Source: Theobroma cacao (lineage: Eukaryota; Streptophyta; Magnoliopsida; Malvales; Malvaceae). From it: a DNA stretch of 64,000 bases. How positions within the stretch are numbered: the first letter of the stretch is position 1; each line of letters opens with the position of its first letter. Under the pieces are notes generated by a model. It ran no database searches, had not been told where the DNA came from, and saw only the letters and a program-made list of their open reading frames with translations. The position numbers were made by a program, and so were the translations under genes. The DNA lies in contig NC_030858.1 of NCBI RefSeq assembly GCF_000208745.1, forward strand, positions 18,027,946 through 18,091,945, written 5' to 3'. Shown here piece by piece: positions 11,943 to 24,006 of this stretch.

Positions 11943-12997
11943 GGTCCCATCGTTTACTTGACTTGAATTGCATGAATGCTATTAAAGTTTTCACACTTCA
12001 CATCCTTTGTTGAGCATGGACCCTTTCCATCAAATGATTTACTCATTTGGGGTTCACATGAGGGGTTTTGAGAAGAATTAAACCAAAGTGCATTGTTTTA
12101 AAGATAAATGCATCATGATTTCTTTAAATTTTCCTTATTGTTGCTTGTTCCCTTCCTTGTTCACTCACTGGGTTTATACTCACCGTTTTCAACTTCATGT
12201 TTCAAGATCAAGAGGCAGCCGATAACTAGGTCGAGGTGTCCTCATAGACTTGTATCCATCTGTTGGTAGGTATCAATGGCATTCGGTAGCTGCAACTTTG
12301 CTATGGTTGCTTCGTTGGAAGTCTAAAGCCCTTTTTGTTGAACACACGTGCCTTGATGTAAATTGTTAAGACATGTATATATATATCTTAAGCGAATAGA
12401 TGTTTATATTGATTAATGTTGCCACTATGTAATGGCAGGGATGACATTATTTTGAATCATATAAATGTGAATATATAGTCAATAGAAAAGTATTGATATA
12501 CTTGTTAGTGAAAATTACGAAATACGGTTATAAGAATGAATAATGAAATCGATGATGGAGTCATGTAAATAGGCTTGCTTGGGCTTAGTGGGCTATGTCC
12601 ATTGGGCCCATGCGCCGGTCATGGCCCAGAATCTGGGTCGTGACAGACTAACTCGTTTCTTGGTCGACTAAGTTGATTCTGTTTTGAAGTCTAGATTTTG
12701 GCAGTAGCTTCTTAGTCAACTAACCCATTTCTTGGTCGACTAAGTTAGTTATGTTTCTCAATATTCCCATTTCTCCAATTTAAATTTTAGTCAACCAACA
12801 TTCTTCAATATTTAACCAAAGACTTTCCTTTTAGTTGATCAATCATTTTTCTTCATTTTCATGATTCTTGATATATACATTCAAAAGGTTGATTTATTAT
12901 TTCCTTATGACTTTTTGTCCTGCACACTTAGATAGAAATGTTAGACACAAATGAAATGGGAATGTTTTATTATCATCAAAAACTAATGAAGCCAACA

Positions 12998-13020
12998 ATC
13001 TCCCTCTTTTTGATGATGAC
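12998..13020 (-). promoter_or_regulatory. Polypurine tract of the SIRE element
   Basis: On the minus strand, GTCATCATCAAAAAGAGGGAGAT lies directly before the 3' LTR start TGTTGGC. This purine run with the preceding CATCATCA word is the usual plus-strand primer signature of SIRE-type Copia elements. A similar CTCCCCCTTTTTGTCATCATC word recurs at 19827-19848, just past ORF3. Confidence 0.8.
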
Positions 13021-15236
13021 AAAACATTCCTTGATTAACAGCACAATGTCCTTTAATTCATTTTAATTTATGCAGAAAATGAGGATTGTTCCCCTTAAGT
13101 TAGTGCTCCCCCTTAGTGTGTGTCACGACTCGAAACTCCCTTCGAGCCCATGACAATCGTCGCGATGTCCAGATTAACACTCATTACCCGGAATGTCAAC
13201 CGGAACCCCGCAAGGGTTTAATATCAGCTTCTCATTTCCCCTGTGAGTAACCATTTCCAAATATCACGTTCTAAAAGAGTTTAAGCTATTTTTGACTTAA
13301 AACAAATAAAATAATAATTTTCGTTTCATAAGGGTATTTTGATCATTTTTTTCAAAAAATTTGAAACCAGCAAAAATGTAATTTACAAGTACAAAATACA
13401 TAATTCATAATAAAAAATAAGTTTAAAAGTCTAAAATCTTCATTTAAAATGAAATTATGATTATTTGAATATAATAATAAAATAAAAGAAATATTAGGTA
13501 AAATATTCTATTTTCATATAAAACAATATTTTTAGAACACTGCGTAAATAATTTTTATAGTGTAAAAGCAAAATAAATTCCTACATACAGTAGTACAGAT
13601 AATCAGAGTATAAAAGTTAATTTACAGTGACACGTGAGCCCACGAATGACTAGAAGTATCAAAAGAATCGAACCTACATATTTTGAGGATGCTAATCCAA
13701 TTATAGTCCTCGATGAAATGAGCTATTTACTGACTATCCTGATGCCTAAAAGGGGTAGAAATGAGGGTGGTGAGATTATATAATCCTAGTGAGTAAACAA
13801 ATATCATTTAAAATATCTAAAGGCGAGTAACAGGAGACTAGTAAAACATTTCATCCAAATATGTTTTTCAGAACACAAATATTCATTTCATTTAAAAACA
13901 TTAATATGGCTTATAAGTATCTTAAAAGCTTGGCTCGTGCCAGAAACCATTATCATACTCAGTTATCAGGGATACCTTGGCCGAGGGCTATCCCAAACTG
14001 AGTCCGCCAAGGCTATTAAAAAGTTATGTACGCATAAAACATGTTTTCATTTTGAAAATATAGTCGTTCCTTGGCGTTGGCCGAGTTCCCCCTCGCGTGG
14101 TGGTTTAGCGTGAAGTGAACTCTAAAGTCATACCTCGAGAGTTACCCTACTCGCCTCTCCAATCGAGGTGAAATATATAAATATCCGGATTCCGTGCCCC
14201 TCTAATAGGCTGGTCCACAGAATCCTCCTACTGTAGCAAGCTAAACCCACCATACAATAAAATTTTGACAGCATGACAGGGCTAATATTTTACTACCCAA
14301 CTTGCAAGGGTAAAACAAAACAACCCATACAACTCATAAAACACAGCCCAGCCAGTCATGCCAACACAATAACAATATAACATAATCGATCAATTTCCAA
14401 TCATAAATTTACAACATACCAGTGGTCTCCAATTACTCTATTTTCAAAAATTTTATTTCGTTTCAAGACAATTTATAAAATTTTTTCATTTAAATTCATT
14501 TTTGTTTATAAAACCTAAAATTTACCATTTAACTCATTTTCATAAAATTTCACCAAATCCGAATTAAAACATACTTTAGATAATTAAAATGATGATAAGG
14601 TTACTCACAGTACTAGGAGTTCGATATACTCCTATTCTCGATCTTCGGGCACAATCTCTTTACCCTTGTTAGAAGGCTCACCATCTATACATCATACGTG
14701 ATACGAATTTCAATAAATTGTGTCAATTTATCATAAACTATTTCAGGCTCTCTAAATCTAAATGAATGCATGCAATGGGATGCAAAATGTCTGATTAATC
14801 ACTTAAATGTGATATACGACCTAAGTCACACTATACTCGGTCTAATCGATTAAAATCTCCAATTTAACTCCAAATCAATTCTTCTCACTTTCTAAACTCC
14901 AATTATACCTAAATTACCTTAGTGACTATGAATGAGATTCAATTTATCAATCACGGGTCAATAATCATACATGTCTATACGTTAAGCAAAAATTTAGATT
15001 TTCACACCAAAATTTCCCATTTAATTTCTAGCCTCACCAAACATCAAATATCACTAAAATATCATGAAATATCATCAATTTCAGCCACAATATCCTCCCT
15101 AGAAAATTCGGCCAATGATGGGTAATGGGAAAAAATGAATTTTTCTTGTTGGTTTGTTTCTAGACATGATAAACTAACTAAAAACACTAACATAACTTAT
15201 AATCAAATCAATCCAACTTCATTCTCTCTCCATACC

Positions 15237-18150
15237 TATCAAACCCTGCTTTGTAAAATAATTATAATGTCATTCACATGCTCGATAGAATGTTTGTATA
15301 TTTAGGAAGTTCGAGAAATCGTTAAAAGACGATATTGCCCCTAATGGTACCATTAAGTCGATTAAGCCTCGAACTAGTTCAAATAGGAATTTTAAGGTGA
15401 AATTAAGAGTTTCACAGTTNNNNNNNNNNNNNNNNNNNNNNNNNNNNNNNNNNNNNNNNNNNNNNNNNNNNNNNNNNNNNNNNNNNNNNNNNNNNNNNNN
15501 NNNNNNNNNNNNNNNNNNNNNNNNNNNNNNNNNNNNNNNNNNNNNNNNNNNNNNNNNNNNNNNNNNNNNNNNNNNNNNNNNNNNNNNNNNNNNNNNNNNN
15601 NNNNNNNNNNNNNNNNNNNNNNNNNNNNNNNNNNNNNNNNNNNNNNNNNNNNNNNNNNNNNNNNNNNNNNNNNNNNNNNNNNNNNNNNNNNNNNNNNNNN
15701 NNNNNNNNNNNNNNNNNNNNNNNNNNNNNNNNNNNNNNNNNNNNNNNNNNNNNNNNNNNNNNNNNNNNNNNNNNNNNNNNNNNNNNNNNNNNNNNNNNNN
15801 NNNNNNNNNNNNNNNNNNNNNNNNNNNNNNNNNNNNNNNNNNNNNNNNNNNNNNNNNNNNNNNNNNNNNNNNNNNNNNNNNNNNNNNNNNNNNNNNNNNN
15901 NNNNNNNNNNNNNNNNNNNNNNNNNNNNNNNNNNNNNNNNNNNNNNNNNNNNNNNNNNNNNNNNNNNNNNNNNNNNNNNNNNNNNNNNNNNNNNNNNNNN
16001 NNNNNNNNNNNNNNNNNNNNNNNNNNNNNNNNNNNNNNNNNNNNNNNNNNNNNNNNNNNTTGTTAGATTAATTTGATTTTAAGTTATGTTAGTGTTTTAA
16101 GTTAGTTTAGGATATTTAGAAACAAAACAACAAGAAAAGAATTCATTTTCCTCCATTACCATTATTGGCCGAATTTTTTAGGGGAATATTGGCTGATGAT
16201 CTTGATGTTTATTTGAGGAATTATGATGAATAATGATGAATTATGAGTCTAGAAAAATAATGGGAATTTTCGGAGCAAAAATATGAATTTTTACCCACTA
16301 GGGGTATTTTCGTAATTTGCTATCGAGACTGATAATTTGCACCACACTGAGGCACATTAAGTCAATTTGGGTGCAATTGAGGTATAGAAACTGAAAAAAA
16401 ATTAATTTGGAGTTTAAACGGATGCGTATATCGATTTAATCGGGTAATAGGCCGAATTAGGTCAGCACCGCATTTAAGCGGTAATCGGATAAGTTGTATA
16501 TCATATCATGCATATATACCGAGCCTGAATTGATTTTATAATAGTCAAGCATTGATGTGGTGAATTATGTATTGGACATTGTGGATAGGTGGTGAGCAAA
16601 TTACACTGGTAAAAGTACAGAAATTGTGCTTGAAGACTGGGATTAGGAGTATATCGACTCTTAGAACTGTGAGTGGACAATTTATCGTCTTAAATATCTA
16701 GAGTTATTATACTTGTTTGATGCTTTTATTGAATGATGAGCTTAAATTATAAAATATTATGTTTTTCAATTAAAATATTTTTTAATAAAAATAATATTTA
16801 TACTGGTTTTGAAATCAAATATTATTTTGAGAAAATTGAGTATATGGAGACTGTATTGAAATTTATGATTTTATATGTTATTGAAATTGTGGCTTATGAC
16901 ACTATGATAGCATGATGGCTAAATTTTTGGGGTTGGCATGAAATATATGAATAGTTTTGGATTGGTCTCGGTAGACTGGATTAAATTTTATTCGCCATAT
17001 TAAGCTATTGGAAATTTTATGGGTCTGGTGGTATATTAAACGGTCACTGCAGTGGTGGGGGTTTCCATGGACTGCCTATGAGAGGAGCACGGTAACTCAA
17101 TTATATATTTACCTCCGGGGGGAGATGTTGGGTAAAGTATCTCTTGAGGTATGATTTGAGTGCACCTCACGTTCGGGCCACCACGTGAGAGTGAGACTCA
17201 GCCAACGTCAAGGAACGGCTGTGTGTTAGATGTGAAAATATGTTTATGGGTATGGGTCATTGAACAGCCTTGGTGGTCTCAGTGGGATACCTTGACGAAG
17301 GTACCCGCGAGAATGATTCTAGCAGGGGCCAAGTTTAAGAAATTCATAAGCCGGGAAATTTTGATGAAAAGAAATTATTTGGTATAGATTGAAACGAATT
17401 TTGTGTTATGAACATTATTGAGATATAACGTTTTTATATTGTCTCCATCTACTCAGCTTTAGATGCTTTTGATAGTAATTGTTTACTCACTGGGATTATT
17501 TAATCTCACCCCTCTTCCTATCCATTTTTTAGGCTCAGGACAGTTTGTTGATAGTTGATTAAGACGAGAATTAATCTCGGAGTTGCATCATAGGAAGTAA
17601 GGGTTCGTAGCTCTACACCTTCTTGGTTAGTTGGGGGCCCACGTGTCACTGTAAAAGAAATTTTATACTTCAATTATTTGCTTTAAAGTACGTATGAATA
17701 TATTTAGCTTTTATACTACAGAAATTAAATTACGGATTTCTCTATAAATATTATTTTTTTATAAAAAATAGAATATTTTATTAAATATTATTGTTTCATT
17801 CAAACAATTATAATTCCATTTCAAATAATTACTTTAGACAACTAAATTTAGTTTTAATCACGAAACATGTGTTTTTCACCCACACACCATGTTTTTGGTG
17901 GATTTTGGTATTTTTGAAACAAAAAATGACGAAAATGCCCTTGTGAGCTAGAAAATAATATTTTATTATTTTGAGTTGGAAACGACTTATGATTTCTTGA
18001 AATACGAGATTTAATAACTGTCGCTCACCGGGGAGATGCGAAAGTTGATGCTAAGCCTTGCGGGGTTTCGATCGGCATTCGGAGTAATGAGTGCTTATAG
18101 GGACATCGAGACGGTTGTCACGGGCCTGATAGGAGTTCCGGGTCGTGACA
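15237..18150 (+). mobile_element. Solo LTR of the Tekay family, inverted inside a relative, TSD ATACC
   Basis: It starts TATCAAACCCTG (the family start TGTCAAGCCTG with G-to-A decay) and ends CCGGGTCGTGACA. Duplications ATACC lie at 15232-15236 and 18151-18155, a perfect match. Orientation is opposite to the surrounding LTR. Length is 2914 bp including 640 N, against 2986 bp for the intact LTR at 50944-53929. The sequences on the two sides of the gap correspond to LTR positions about 740 bp apart, so the gap is close to its real size and a solo LTR is the simplest reading. Confidence 0.85.
15420..16059. other. Assembly gap (640 N)
   Basis: The gap is a run of N inside the inverted solo LTR. 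Any open frame drawn across it is meaningless. Two inverted copies of the same 2-3 kb LTR near each other could explain why assembly failed here. Confidence 0.99.
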
Positions 18151-19228
18151 ATACCCACTCCAACCAGCCATGAATTCAACATGAAAACATGAAATCTAAC
18201 CATGAAAAATGAAAAAGAAAGCATGGGTAGTGTAAATCACAAGTCAAAATCCAGAAATTTGACCTTTATTAGCTTAATCCCTTGAAATCCCATACTTTTT
18301 CTTCAATTTTCCCACCTAGGGTTCTTGTTTTTTTTCCTTTCCTCCTTTGTTCTTCTTTGGCCGGCCATATGAATGAGAAATGGGCTGATTTTGTATTAAT
18401 TTTAAAGCTAAATATTTAATGGTTATAAATATACCATGTGTCACCATTTCATTGGTCCATTTTTATTTCTTAACTATTAAGCTTTCTCTCTCCACCATAT
18501 AAATTCCTTCAATTATACATGATAAAATTGGATAAAATCCATATGCTGGACAAGTGTTCTGGTGGTGAAAAATTACTGTTTTGCCCATAGGGTGGTAAAA
18601 TTACCATTTTACCCCTATATTTCGAAAAATGCCGAGATTACAATTTTTCACTTCTTAACCTCAAATCATACTCCAATAAGTCAAATGTGATCAAAATCTT
18701 TCAAAAACATTTCCCATTTTATCCTCGAGTGGTAAAATTACCATTTTGCCCCTAGATAGTGAAATTTTCGGTTTGACTCCAAATTAATCCTCAACCTCCA
18801 AATCACCATTTTAAATCATTCCTGGACTATAAAATTTTCAATTTCACCCTATAATCTCTATTTGATCTAATTCGAGGCTTAAATCAACTTTGTTTTACCT
18901 CTAGGTACAATACCGACTTTTGTAAATTTTTCGGGACTCTCATAGCATGCAAACATGCTATCCATCACATGTATGTCATGACCAGTATTTTATAGAGTCA
19001 GGCTTGACATTTTCTCCCCCACTTGGATCAACCATATGATCTTTCTTCATGACTGATTTTGACATCCGGTTAAATATTAATATTTTAATATTATTTCATT
19101 AATAAAATATTATTTTATTCTAAAAATTTATCTTGTCTCTTTGGTTCCCAAGGTTCCTTATTATGCCTCAATTCGCATCCGGCCAACTTTATTTATCACC
19201 ATATCAAAGTATGGGGCATTTCAGTGTG

Positions 19229-19942
19229 TGCATATTTTGCTTTTTCATTCCAACAAAATTTATTCGCATTGTGTAGATACATCCAGAGTATATATGTGCA
19301 AAAATATAAGGTGATTTATAGCAAATGGATGTTGACAGATTTTCATCACAATCTTGCAGTGTCTGTCAACAGCTATCAGATTTTGTCTTTGTCATTCATC
19401 ATTCAACTGATATACTATACACAGTATCCATATCCATCCATAATCATAATTTATAATAAAGCTCAATACACAGATCCTAACATCAGTGCAGTAACAGACT
19501 TTATCAACAGCAGTTAAAATGTCATAAATAACAGGATATCATCAAGTATTCAGTTATCAACAGCAAAATACCATGAACATATAAGCAAAGTACCATAAAT
19601 ATACCAGCATCCATTTTTTCATAAAAAATATATAAGCAACAAAATTAAATTCAAATGTTCAAATGCCATCATGGCACAAACAACAGGAAAATAAAAATTG
19701 ATATTCCTAAATTGCCCCTTATTCAGTTTTGCTATCTTTCTTTCCTAAATTCTTGGTTCCTCCACCTTAACATTTTTTTTATTTTAATTTCTTGGTTTAT
19801 TCTCCCTCTAAGGTTCTGTTGATCTTCTCCCCCTTTTTGTCATCATCAATTTCTAAACATCAATTGGGGAAGATGAGGGAGATGACTCATTAGTGGCATA
19901 TTTGACATCTAAAGGTTGAGGAGAGGATACTGGAGATAGGTC
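19229..19942 (-). other. SIRE 3' non-coding region, no gene seen
   Basis: This is AT-rich sequence downstream of ORF3 on the minus strand. It includes a CT-rich block (polypurine on the minus strand) at 19827-19848 and 3' untranslated sequence of the element. An open frame of 97 codons on the plus strand has no family features. Confidence 0.6.
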
Positions 19943-21794
19943 TTAGGACAGGGGATCATGTAAGTGTGAGTTAGATACTTCTAATGGTTCATGAGAATAA
20001 GAAGTAAGTGTTGGCTTTGATTTTTCTACCAATCTAGTGGACTTCCTTCTCTTGAGGAATGTTGTTTTTGTGGCCATTGTTTTCTTTCCTTTGGTGGGTG
20101 GTTTTGTTTCTAGCTGTGATGCTATAGTGATTTTTTGTTTCCCTTTTCCAGATTTTGCTTTCATTCTGAGGGCTAGTGCAGATGCTGCTTGCTGAGTTTT
20201 TCCTTTAATTGCTTCTTTATCAACTTGTTCCTCCTTAACCATTTGTTGAAAGACATCCATAATGGATACCTCTTTTGAGTTTGGAGAGGAGGGCTGCTGT
20301 TTCTCAAGTTCTGAAGGAGCATTTTCATCTAGGGAACCTAGCATTTCTGTTCCTTGGTCTGACTTGTCTATGCTTTGGTGTTCAGGTAAGAGGGTCTTAA
20401 CTGATTGATCAACACCAGGATGAGAGTTCTCTGTTTGAAGGATAGGACTGGTAGTTCTGTAAGTTAAGCCTTCAGCTTAAACACCATGACTTGTTTCATG
20501 AGGAACAAATCCTTCTGCTTGTAAAGCTAAATCCTCAGCACCTTACTGTGGTGGCGCAACACTTGGTGTTTTAGAGGAATCTACAATAGCAGGTTTTGAT
20601 GGCTTTTCTTTCCCCTTCAGTTGATTTTCCAATGCAGTAATTTTCTCTTCAATTTTCTACAGTCTAGCTCCTTGATCAATGAGCTTTCCATCCATCCTCA
20701 TCAAGAGATTAAAAATCATTTCACTAGAGAATTGTGAGGATGGTGCCTTTGTTGGTGCTAGAATTGTAGAGACTTTGGGTGTCTTAGTAAATTTTTCTCC
20801 CTCTAGCTTGTAACCCATATTAGGTAGACTACCTAAGTAAATAGTTTGGTCTCTACTCTTCACCATATCAAGTTCATATCTTTTTTCCCAAACACCTTTT
20901 TTCTGCACTAAAGATGTGATCACATTTCCATAAGGTAGATTAATTTTCTCAAGCTTGCATGCTCCTCTCATCTTTTCAATCATGAATCTGCCTACATTTA
21001 GAGCAACCCCATTAAAAGCATGTTCCATCAGCTAAAGATCTTGAAGGCTGATGTAAGTTAAACTCCCACTTCTGCCCTGGATATTTGCTGCAACAAAATA
21101 GTGCAGAATTCTTATTTAGGGACTAGTCATCAAACCAGCATTGCTCTTTCATGAATACTTCTCTCTTCTCCCCAGTGATGATTTCCCATAATGAGGATGG
21201 GTCATATTTCTCCGGGAATTCAAACTCTCCCACCTCACATTCAACTTTCAACAAGTTACCAAGATCATCAGCAGTAACCACAAATTCCTTACCATTCAAA
21301 AACACATTTAATCCATTTTCAATGTAATCATTAGAATCATCTAGTTCTTTCTCTTCTAAAGCTATACTGGCATAAAATTCTTTCACTATGCTAGCACTGT
21401 AGGATCTATTCTTAAATGTGCTATACTCATTCAATTTCAAATCATCAAAATAATCTAACAGGCTAGTCTGAATTTTTGGATTTTCACTAAAACTCTCCCA
21501 ATCAATGTATTTCCCGCAGGTAATGGGAGCATTCTAAATTTTCTTAAACCTTTCTTCATGCATTCTATTTCTGAATTTGGAAGAAGAAGCAGTACCTTTC
21601 TTGGGCTTAGTATCCTTGTTCTTCTTTTTCTCTAATTTATGCTTCTTTTCTTTTTGTTTTCCAGATTTCTCAATCCTTGAAGTAGACATAAATTTCTGTT
21701 TCTTCTTTTACATTTCAGTTTCTGACCCTTCTTCCAATGGTCTTTTTCCTTTCTTCTTTTCAGTAATTTCTTTACTCTGAGAGGTATTTGCCAT
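19943..21794 (-). pseudogene. SIRE ORF3, 'plant transposon protein'-like, broken
   Basis: The minus-strand reading starts at the ATG at 21794-21792 (MANTSQSKEITEKKKGK, a Lys-rich N-terminus). It hits a stop near 21715 and continues as open blocks 21440-21123, 21028-20657 and 20344-19943. Recognisable words are FYASI, VFLNGKEFVVTADDLGNLL, YDPSSLWEIITG, then HAFNGVALNVGRFMIEKM and INLPYGNVITSLVQ. This resembles the 'putative plant transposon protein' domain found in ORF3 of some plant retroelements. The C-terminal part is low-complexity and Lys/Ser/Thr-rich. It occupies the place where SIRE elements carry an envelope-like ORF, but no signal peptide or membrane segment is evident. Function unknown. 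Confidence 0.65.
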
Positions 21795-22154
21795 TTCAAT
21801 TCTGAAGATTTCTAATAGGGATTCGAGGGTTTTTGTTTTGGGTGAGTCGATTTCAGAGGTGAGAATGTAGAGAGACTAAGTTTCAATTTTAGATATTTAG
21901 TTTCAAGGGAGAGAAAATGTAGAAAAAGAAGTTGTCAGAAGTTTTAATTTCACTTGGAAAACCGTCCGCCTCCCCTTTAAAAATTACCTCATTTTATTTG
22001 CTTAAAATTTCAAAAATTCCCTCTAAAATTTTGGTTATTCACTTAGCCAGTTTTTCTTCTTTCTTTATTGCCTGATAGACAGTTTCTTTCTATTATTTTA
22101 TTTCTCCTACCCTCATTTTAACTGAGTTTTATTATTTAATACTAACAGAACACT

Positions 22155-22187
22155 CTTAGTTGACTAAGATTTACCTTAGTCGACTAA
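22155..22187. repeat. Two CTTAGT-GACTAA palindromes between pol and ORF3
   Basis: CTTAGTTGACTAAG is at 22155-22168 and CTTAGTCGACTAA at 22175-22187. The same palindrome is repeated in both LTRs of this element (10041-10133, 12646-12750, 27543-27735). These internal copies lie just after the pol stop and upstream of ORF3. Confidence 0.85.
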
Positions 22188-22224
22188 ATGCATTTTGTTT
22201 TGTGAGCATGAACCAAAAATTTTC

Positions 22225-23990
22225 TCACAACTCTTGCAGACAAATCATTCCTAAATTTCTTCTAATTTCACAGAATCTATCTTCATTTAGGGGTTTGGTA
22301 AAAATATCTGCTAATTGATGCAAAGTGTTCACAAATTCAATCTTAATATCACCTTTGACTACATGGTCTCTAACAAAATGGTGTCTAATCTCAATGTGCT
22401 TTGTCCTAGAATGCTGCACAGGATTCTTTGAAATATTAATTGCACTTGTAATATCACAGTATATTGGTATATTATGCATTGATAACCCATAGTCCTTTAG
22501 TTGTTGCTTAATCCATAAAATTTGGGCACAGCAACTACTTAGTGATACATACTCTACTTCTGTGTAGATAAAGCCACTGAATTTTGCTTTTTGCTGGACC
22601 ATGACACAAGCATATTACCTAGAAATTGGCATGTTCCACTAGTGTTTTTCCTATCAGTTTTGCTGCTAGCAAAGTTAGCATTAGAATATCCAACTAAGCT
22701 ATGAGTTGATTCTCTAGAATACCATATGCCTAAAGTTTGAGTTTCTAAGAGGTACTTAAAAGTTCTCTTAACAGCTGTTAAGTGTGATTCTTTAGGTTGA
22801 GATTGAAATCTAGCACACAAGCACACACTAAACTGAATATCTGGTTTGCTTGCTGTTAAGTAAAGTAGTGAACTGATCATACCTCTATAGAGCTTTTGAT
22901 CTACATTCTTTCCTTTTTCATCAAGATCAAGTCTAGTGGATAGACTCATTGGTGTGGAGATTGGTTTTAGCTTCAGCATATCGAGCTTTTTGAGCACATC
23001 TTGAGTGTATCTTTCTTGGTTGATGAAGATTGCTTCCTCATTTTGCTTAATTTGAAGATCGAGAAAGTACTTCAACTCTCCCATCATGCTCATCTCAAAT
23101 TCACCCTGCATTTCTTTGGCAAAGTTCTTGCATAGAGCCTCATTATTTACACCAAATACAATGTCATCCACATATATTTGTACAACAATTAAGTCATTCA
23201 AGTATATTTTAATGAACAATGTAGTATCAATGCTGCCTCTAACATAATCTTTCTCAACTAGAAATTTTGAAAGCCTTTCATACCAAGCTCTAAGAGCTTG
23301 TTTCAATCCATACAAGGCTTTATGAAGTTTGAAAACATGATCAGGTTTTTCAACATCTTCAAAACCTGGTGGTTGCTCAACATACATTTCCTCTTGAATG
23401 ATTCCATTTAAAAATGCACTTTTTACATCCATTTGGTACAATTTGAAATTCATGAAGCATGCAAAAGCTAGCAACAACCTTATGGCTTCAATCCTAGCAA
23501 CGGGTGCAAAGGTTTCATCATAGTCTATTCCTTCTGCTTGGTTGTACCCTTGTGCTACTAACCTGCTTTATTTCTAGGTACATTTCCTTGCTCATCTACC
23601 TTATTTCTAAACACCCATTTTGTGCCAACAATAAGGTGATTTGAAGGTCTAGGTACTAGTGACCATACACGATTTCTTTTGAATTGGTCAAGTTCCTCTT
23701 GCATGGCCATTATCCAACTTTCCTCATTTTCATCTTCTTCAAAGCTTTTAGGCTCAATTTGTGATATGAAGGCTGAAAATTCACAAGTCTCTCTAGTTGC
23801 TCTTTTAGTTCTAACTCCTTGTGAAATGTCACCTGTTATTTGATCTTATGGATCGTTTCTTACAAATCTCCAACTCCTTGGAAGGTCATTATGCTGATTT
23901 TCTATTCTTTGCAAATCTTCTAGAGATGGAGTTTCATTTTCTCTTCTAGGTGAGTTTTCTTCACTATTCTTATTGTTTTCAAAGCTCATT
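22225..23990 (-). pseudogene. SIRE reverse transcriptase and RNase H, broken
   Basis: Copia RT makes cDNA from element RNA, and RNase H degrades the RNA strand. The frame 23477-22554 holds YQMDVKSAFLNG (first catalytic Asp), KALYGLKQALRAWYERL and the catalytic YVDDIVFG, then the RNase H start with GYSNANFASSKTDRKNTSG. The family has SDAD/SDSD there, so both acidic residues read Asn. RNase H continues in another frame at 22602-22225 with VEYVSLSSCCAQILW, HIEIRHHFVRD and ADIFTKPL. The upstream RT part (23990-23480) reads WIMAMQEELDQF and NRVWSLVPRP across stops near 23560. The RT core is nearly intact but the gene is dead. Confidence 0.9.
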
Positions 23991-24006
23991 TCTTCCATTT
24001 GTTTTT

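Larger units (their letters stand above)
10134..12645 (+). mobile_element. Solo LTR of a Gypsy-type family, TSD GACTA
   Basis: It begins TGTGAGACCTCAACC and ends GAATCTGGGTCGTGACA. It is flanked by perfect 5-bp duplications GACTA (10129-10133 and 12646-12650). The uninterrupted partner site exists in the other SIRE LTR at about 27625-27650. No PBS, polypurine tract or coding region is visible. A TATA-like TATAAATAT lies at about 10535, followed by a CT-rich leader. It contains a 42-bp minisatellite, an (AT)n run and several CTGCAG-centred palindromes. The unit at 42704-46519 belongs to the same family. Confidence 0.9.
9301..12997 (-). repeat. 3' LTR of the SIRE element, split by a solo LTR
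   Basis: After removing the insertion at 10134-12645 and one duplication, about 1180 bp remain, against 1189 bp for the 5' LTR at 26806-27994. Contains pairs of CTTAGTC(G/A)ACTAA palindromes. The short open frames near 9707-9960 are repeated in the other LTR because the LTRs are copies, which is not evidence for a gene. Confidence 0.9.
13121..19223 (-). mobile_element. Tekay-type LTR unit in the SIRE 3' region, TSD GTGTG, split by a solo LTR
   Basis: In plus view it starts TGTCACGACTCG and ends GGCATTTCA. GTGTG flanks it at 13116-13120 and 19224-19228. From 13121 to 19009, leaving out 15237-18150, it aligns by eye with the Tekay 5' LTR at 50944-53929. The final part, 19010-19223, is a separate module that in sense reading starts TGAAATGCCCCATAC and ends in a polypurine-like AAGTGGGGGAGAA just before the LTR start TGTCAAGCCTGAC. 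No coding sequence is present. It is either a solo LTR with an extra end module or a badly truncated element. Confidence 0.7.

Noticed and set aside
15397..16071. 224-codon open frame
   Set aside because: It crosses the N gap.
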